A stretch of 64,000 nt of DNA. Origin: Verrucomicrobiia bacterium DG1235. GTDB taxonomy: Bacteria > Verrucomicrobiota > Verrucomicrobiia > Opitutales > Opitutaceae. A model generated the notes under the pieces. The model did not search any database, was not told the origin of the DNA, and saw only the letters and a list, made by a program, of their open reading frames with translations. The stretch covers positions 4,660,060-4,724,059 of the forward strand of contig DS990592.1 of NCBI GenBank assembly GCA_000155695.1, written 5' to 3'. Positions 61,721 through 64,000 of this stretch are shown here, piece after piece; the stretch's first letter is position 1; the number at the start of each line of letters is the position of its first letter. The position numbers and the translations under genes were made by a program.

Positions 61721-64000
61721 CTAGATTTTGTTCAAAAACAGGATCCATACCGATCCTTTGGCGTTGCCACCGTCGTCAGCTGAAGAAGCTCCTACTGCAT
61801 ATTCTGGGACCCCGTCTCCATTCAAATCCGAGACGGTTGACACCGAGGTGCCAAAGAGGTCCTCATCCATTAACATTCCTCCAAAACCACCAGTGCTGGT
61901 GGTGACTTTCTGCTCGGAAGCAACGGTTCCGTTTGGATTCAAGAACAAGGTCCAGATTGCGCCGCGCATGTGCCCGCCACCGGGGTCGCCTCGAACTCCG
62001 ACAACGATTTCCGGCGTACCGTCCCCGTTCAGATCCGCCACTCCATCGACTCCAAACCCGAACAGCGAGTTGGATCCGACAAGCGGTCCAGTAAATCCAC
62101 CCTCGAAAGCGGATATTTTACTTTGATCCTTAACGGTTCCGTCCGGATTCATGTATAGAATCCAAAGCGCTCCGAAATTTTCGCCGGCATCGTCGTCATA
62201 CGCAGCACTAACGATTAATTCATCAACGCCGTCGCCATTCAAATCATCAAGGCGAGCTAGGGCCGAGCCGAATTGATCTTCGTTGTCCAAAGCACCGTTA
62301 AAGCCTCCGGAAAGTGAAGATATTTTCTGATAATCCTTCACAGTACCATCGGCGTTAAGATTGAGAATCCAGACCGCGCCTTTATTGGAACCTCCGTCAT
62401 CGTCATGCCAAGATCCCACGGCGATATCTGTAACTCCGTCGCCGTCAAGATCTCCAATATTGGCTACGGCACTGCCGAATTGATCGTCATTCAAGAGTGG
62501 GGCCGTAAAGCCGCCACGAGTTTGGGATATCTTCTGGTGGTTGCCTACCGTGCCGTCGCTGTTTAGGAAAAGAATCCAGACTGCGCCGCGATCGTTCCCA
62601 CCGTCGTTATCCCCATAGTTGCCGACCGCGAGATCCGGAATCCCGTCTCCGTTCAGGTCTCCGATACCGCACAGAGCAGATCCAAACAAAGCGTTAGTGT
62701 TGAGATCGCCCGTGAATTCTCCCTGTGTGTCCGAAATTTTTTGCTCCGCGGCGACCGTTCCGTCCTCGTTCATAAACAGAATCCAAACGGCACCGGTATT
62801 GAATCCTCCGTCGTCGTCGAAAGTGCCCACTGCTAGGTCAGTGACGCCATCACCATTCACGTCACCCAAGTCGTCGACTTCAAAACCAAAAAGATCGACT
62901 AAATTGAGCAAACCTCCGAAGCCCCCTTCCGTTTGGGAAATCTTCTGTTCGTAGGCAACGGTTCCATCTGATAGCTTCATCAGGGCCTCTACGCCCCCCT
63001 TCTTCACCAGAGCGATCTTGTCGAGGCTGTACGAACCGCGTAGGCCGGAGTGGTCCTTGAAGCCGAACGACAGCGTTGTGCGTTCCGACGTGAAGAACGA
63101 CGGCGGGGTTTCGAACTCGATGCAGTAGATTCGCCAATTTGTGCCCACCTCGACGGAGTATTCCTCCAGTCCGAAACTGAATGGAACGTATGGCACTTCC
63201 GCGATCACTCCTCCAGGAGCGGTCACATCCAGCAGGATCTCGTCGTTCTTCGCGCGGTTGGACCGGGCGAAGAAGGAGAGGAGATACTTCGTTTCTGGTT
63301 CCAGAACTACATTCCCCTGCCACAGGCTCGCCTTCATCGGCGTGAGCGGGAAGTGCGCTCTACCGCAGCTGTCGCCCTCCATTGGCTCAAGCGCGCTGGC
63401 GTAGGCTCGTAGCTGCTCGCTATTCCAGCGGAACATGCCTTCCTCGAAGCCTCCGTTGCGAACTAAGTTGACCCCGTTTATAGGCTCCACCGGAGTGGTT
63501 ACGCGACGTACAACCGAGGCTTCGGATACGCGCCCGATCCCGTCGACCGCCACGACCGTGTACTCGTAGGTTTGGTCAAGGCTCAGACCGTAGTCTACGT
63601 GCTTCGTCGAAGTGGTGGTTCCGATTTGAACGCCATCCTTAAAGACGATGTAGCTCAATTCGCCCGGATCGCTTGCCGGCGCTTTCCACGAGAGGCAAAC
63701 CACCGATTCGCTGCAAAGACTCTTCGTCAGCGATACAGGTGGATCGAGAGCACCCACATTCGCCGGTTCGACCTGCGTCAGCACAATTGAATCGAATTCA
63801 TAGCACTGCGCCGTTCGATCATCTGGGCCTATCGCGATGTGAATAAACCCCTTGTACAAGGGCATTCCGAAATCTGGCGTAGTAAAGTATAAATCGTATT
63901 TTTCCCACACCGCGCTCAGGTCGATCGCTTTCTTGTCAACGCCTTGATGCAAGGTCACCTCTATATCGCCGCCCATTGTGGATCTCGCTATGAGCGACAA
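61721..64000 (-). CDS. Secreted FG-GAP repeat protein, N-terminus outside window
   Basis: The frame runs from the right window edge to the stop at 61721 (at least 759 codons); the 5' end, including any signal peptide, is missing. In order: the end of a beta domain (about 1-75), an FN3 domain (about 80-172), a CBM4/9-like domain (about 176-335, NLVRNGGFEEGMFRW, YLLSFFARSN) and six tandem FG-GAP repeats (about 345-759). Each repeat has DLNGDGxxDLAVG-type calcium loops and KGAVWILFLNxDGTV, about 70 residues long. Integrin-alpha-like beta-propeller, extracellular, likely calcium-dependent adhesion or binding. The closing repeat ends in VWILFLNKI, with no PEP-CTERM or type IX sorting signal visible. 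Confidence 0.85.
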   Translation of the reverse strand: MSLIARSTMGGDIEVTLHQGVDKKAIDLSAVWEKYDLYFTTPDFGMPLYKGFIHIAIGPDDRTAQCYEFDSIVLTQVEPANVGALDPPVSLTKSLCSESVVCLSWKAPASDPGELSYIVFKDGVQIGTTTSTKHVDYGLSLDQTYEYTVVAVDGIGRVSEASVVRRVTTPVEPINGVNLVRNGGFEEGMFRWNSEQLRAYASALEPMEGDSCGRAHFPLTPMKASLWQGNVVLEPETKYLLSFFARSNRAKNDEILLDVTAPGGVIAEVPYVPFSFGLEEYSVEVGTNWRIYCIEFETPPSFFTSERTTLSFGFKDHSGLRGSYSLDKIALVKKGGVEALMKLSDGTVAYEQKISQTEGGFGGLLNLVDLFGFEVDDLGDVNGDGVTDLAVGTFDDDGGFNTGAVWILFMNEDGTVAAEQKISDTQGEFTGDLNTNALFGSALCGIGDLNGDGIPDLAVGNYGDNDGGNDRGAVWILFLNSDGTVGNHQKISQTRGGFTAPLLNDDQFGSAVANIGDLDGDGVTDIAVGSWHDDDGGSNKGAVWILNLNADGTVKDYQKISSLSGGFNGALDNEDQFGSALARLDDLNGDGVDELIVSAAYDDDAGENFGALWILYMNPDGTVKDQSKISAFEGGFTGPLVGSNSLFGFGVDGVADLNGDGTPEIVVGVRGDPGGGHMRGAIWTLFLNPNGTVASEQKVTTSTGGFGGMLMDEDLFGTSVSTVSDLNGDGVPEYAVGASSADDGGNAKGSVWILFLNKI

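Noticed and set aside
1-64000. CRISPR arrays, tRNA or rRNA genes, insertion sequences, prophage
   Set aside because: No direct-repeat array, cloverleaf, rRNA block or transposase or integrase motif was found on reading both strands.

Overview
The window looks like a chromosome segment of a marine-type verrucomicrobial bacterium (class Opitutia, Puniceicoccales/Opitutales-like). This is inferred from gene content and protein style: a TonB-dependent receptor with the SPFVVDA start typical of that group, secreted FN3/CBM-like and FG-GAP proteins, a sulfatase-like protein, Rsm22-type methyltransferase and weak Shine-Dalgarno use. No rRNA, tRNA, CRISPR array or insertion sequence was recognised.

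Left part (1-15.8 kb): the start of a large GT2/GT4 glycosyltransferase (minus strand, open at the left edge), slyX, a giant acidic single-span membrane protein with repeated short motifs, two small unknown or secreted proteins, a PIN-PhoH ATPase, peptide deformylase, a two-gene membrane unit that resembles a MotA/TolQ plus MotB/TolR ion-channel pair with a coiled-coil and degenerate trypsin-like tail, a coupled methyltransferase / UbiA-like membrane gene pair, and a sulfatase-fold protein that has lost most catalytic residues.

Centre (15.9-49.5 kb): one nearly continuous flagellar supercluster, all on the plus strand: flgB flgC fliE fliF fliG fliH fliI fliJ motE-like fliK flgD flgE fliL fliM fliN, then fliO fliP fliQ fliR flhB flhA flhF, a small membrane protein, fliA motA motB, a small Cys protein, flgF flgG flgA flgH flgI flgJ flgN flgK flgL fliW csrA and flagellin. 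It encodes rod, MS/C ring, export gate and ATPase, hook, stator, P/L rings, junction proteins, filament and the FliW/CsrA switch. Four near-consensus sigma-54 sites (before flgB, flgD, fliO, flgF) and one sigma-28 site (before motA) suggest an RpoN then FliA hierarchy. As written, flgB carries two compensating single-base shifts and flgA one shift. fliD, fliS, flgM, flhG and chemotaxis genes are not in the window.

Right part (49.5-64 kb): three unknown genes behind flagellin, then a C-S lyase (PatB/MalY), an Rsm22-like methyltransferase, a secreted protein with two near-identical CBM-like repeats behind a structured leader, an ABC exporter, a TonB-dependent receptor, and the 3' part of a six-repeat FG-GAP secreted protein (minus strand, open at the right edge).

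The best candidates for undescribed biology are the MotA/MotB-like pair at 9.9-13.1 kb, the acidic repeat protein at 2.4-6.2 kb, the 40-bp perfect palindrome at 29,761 and the structured leader at 53.7 kb.
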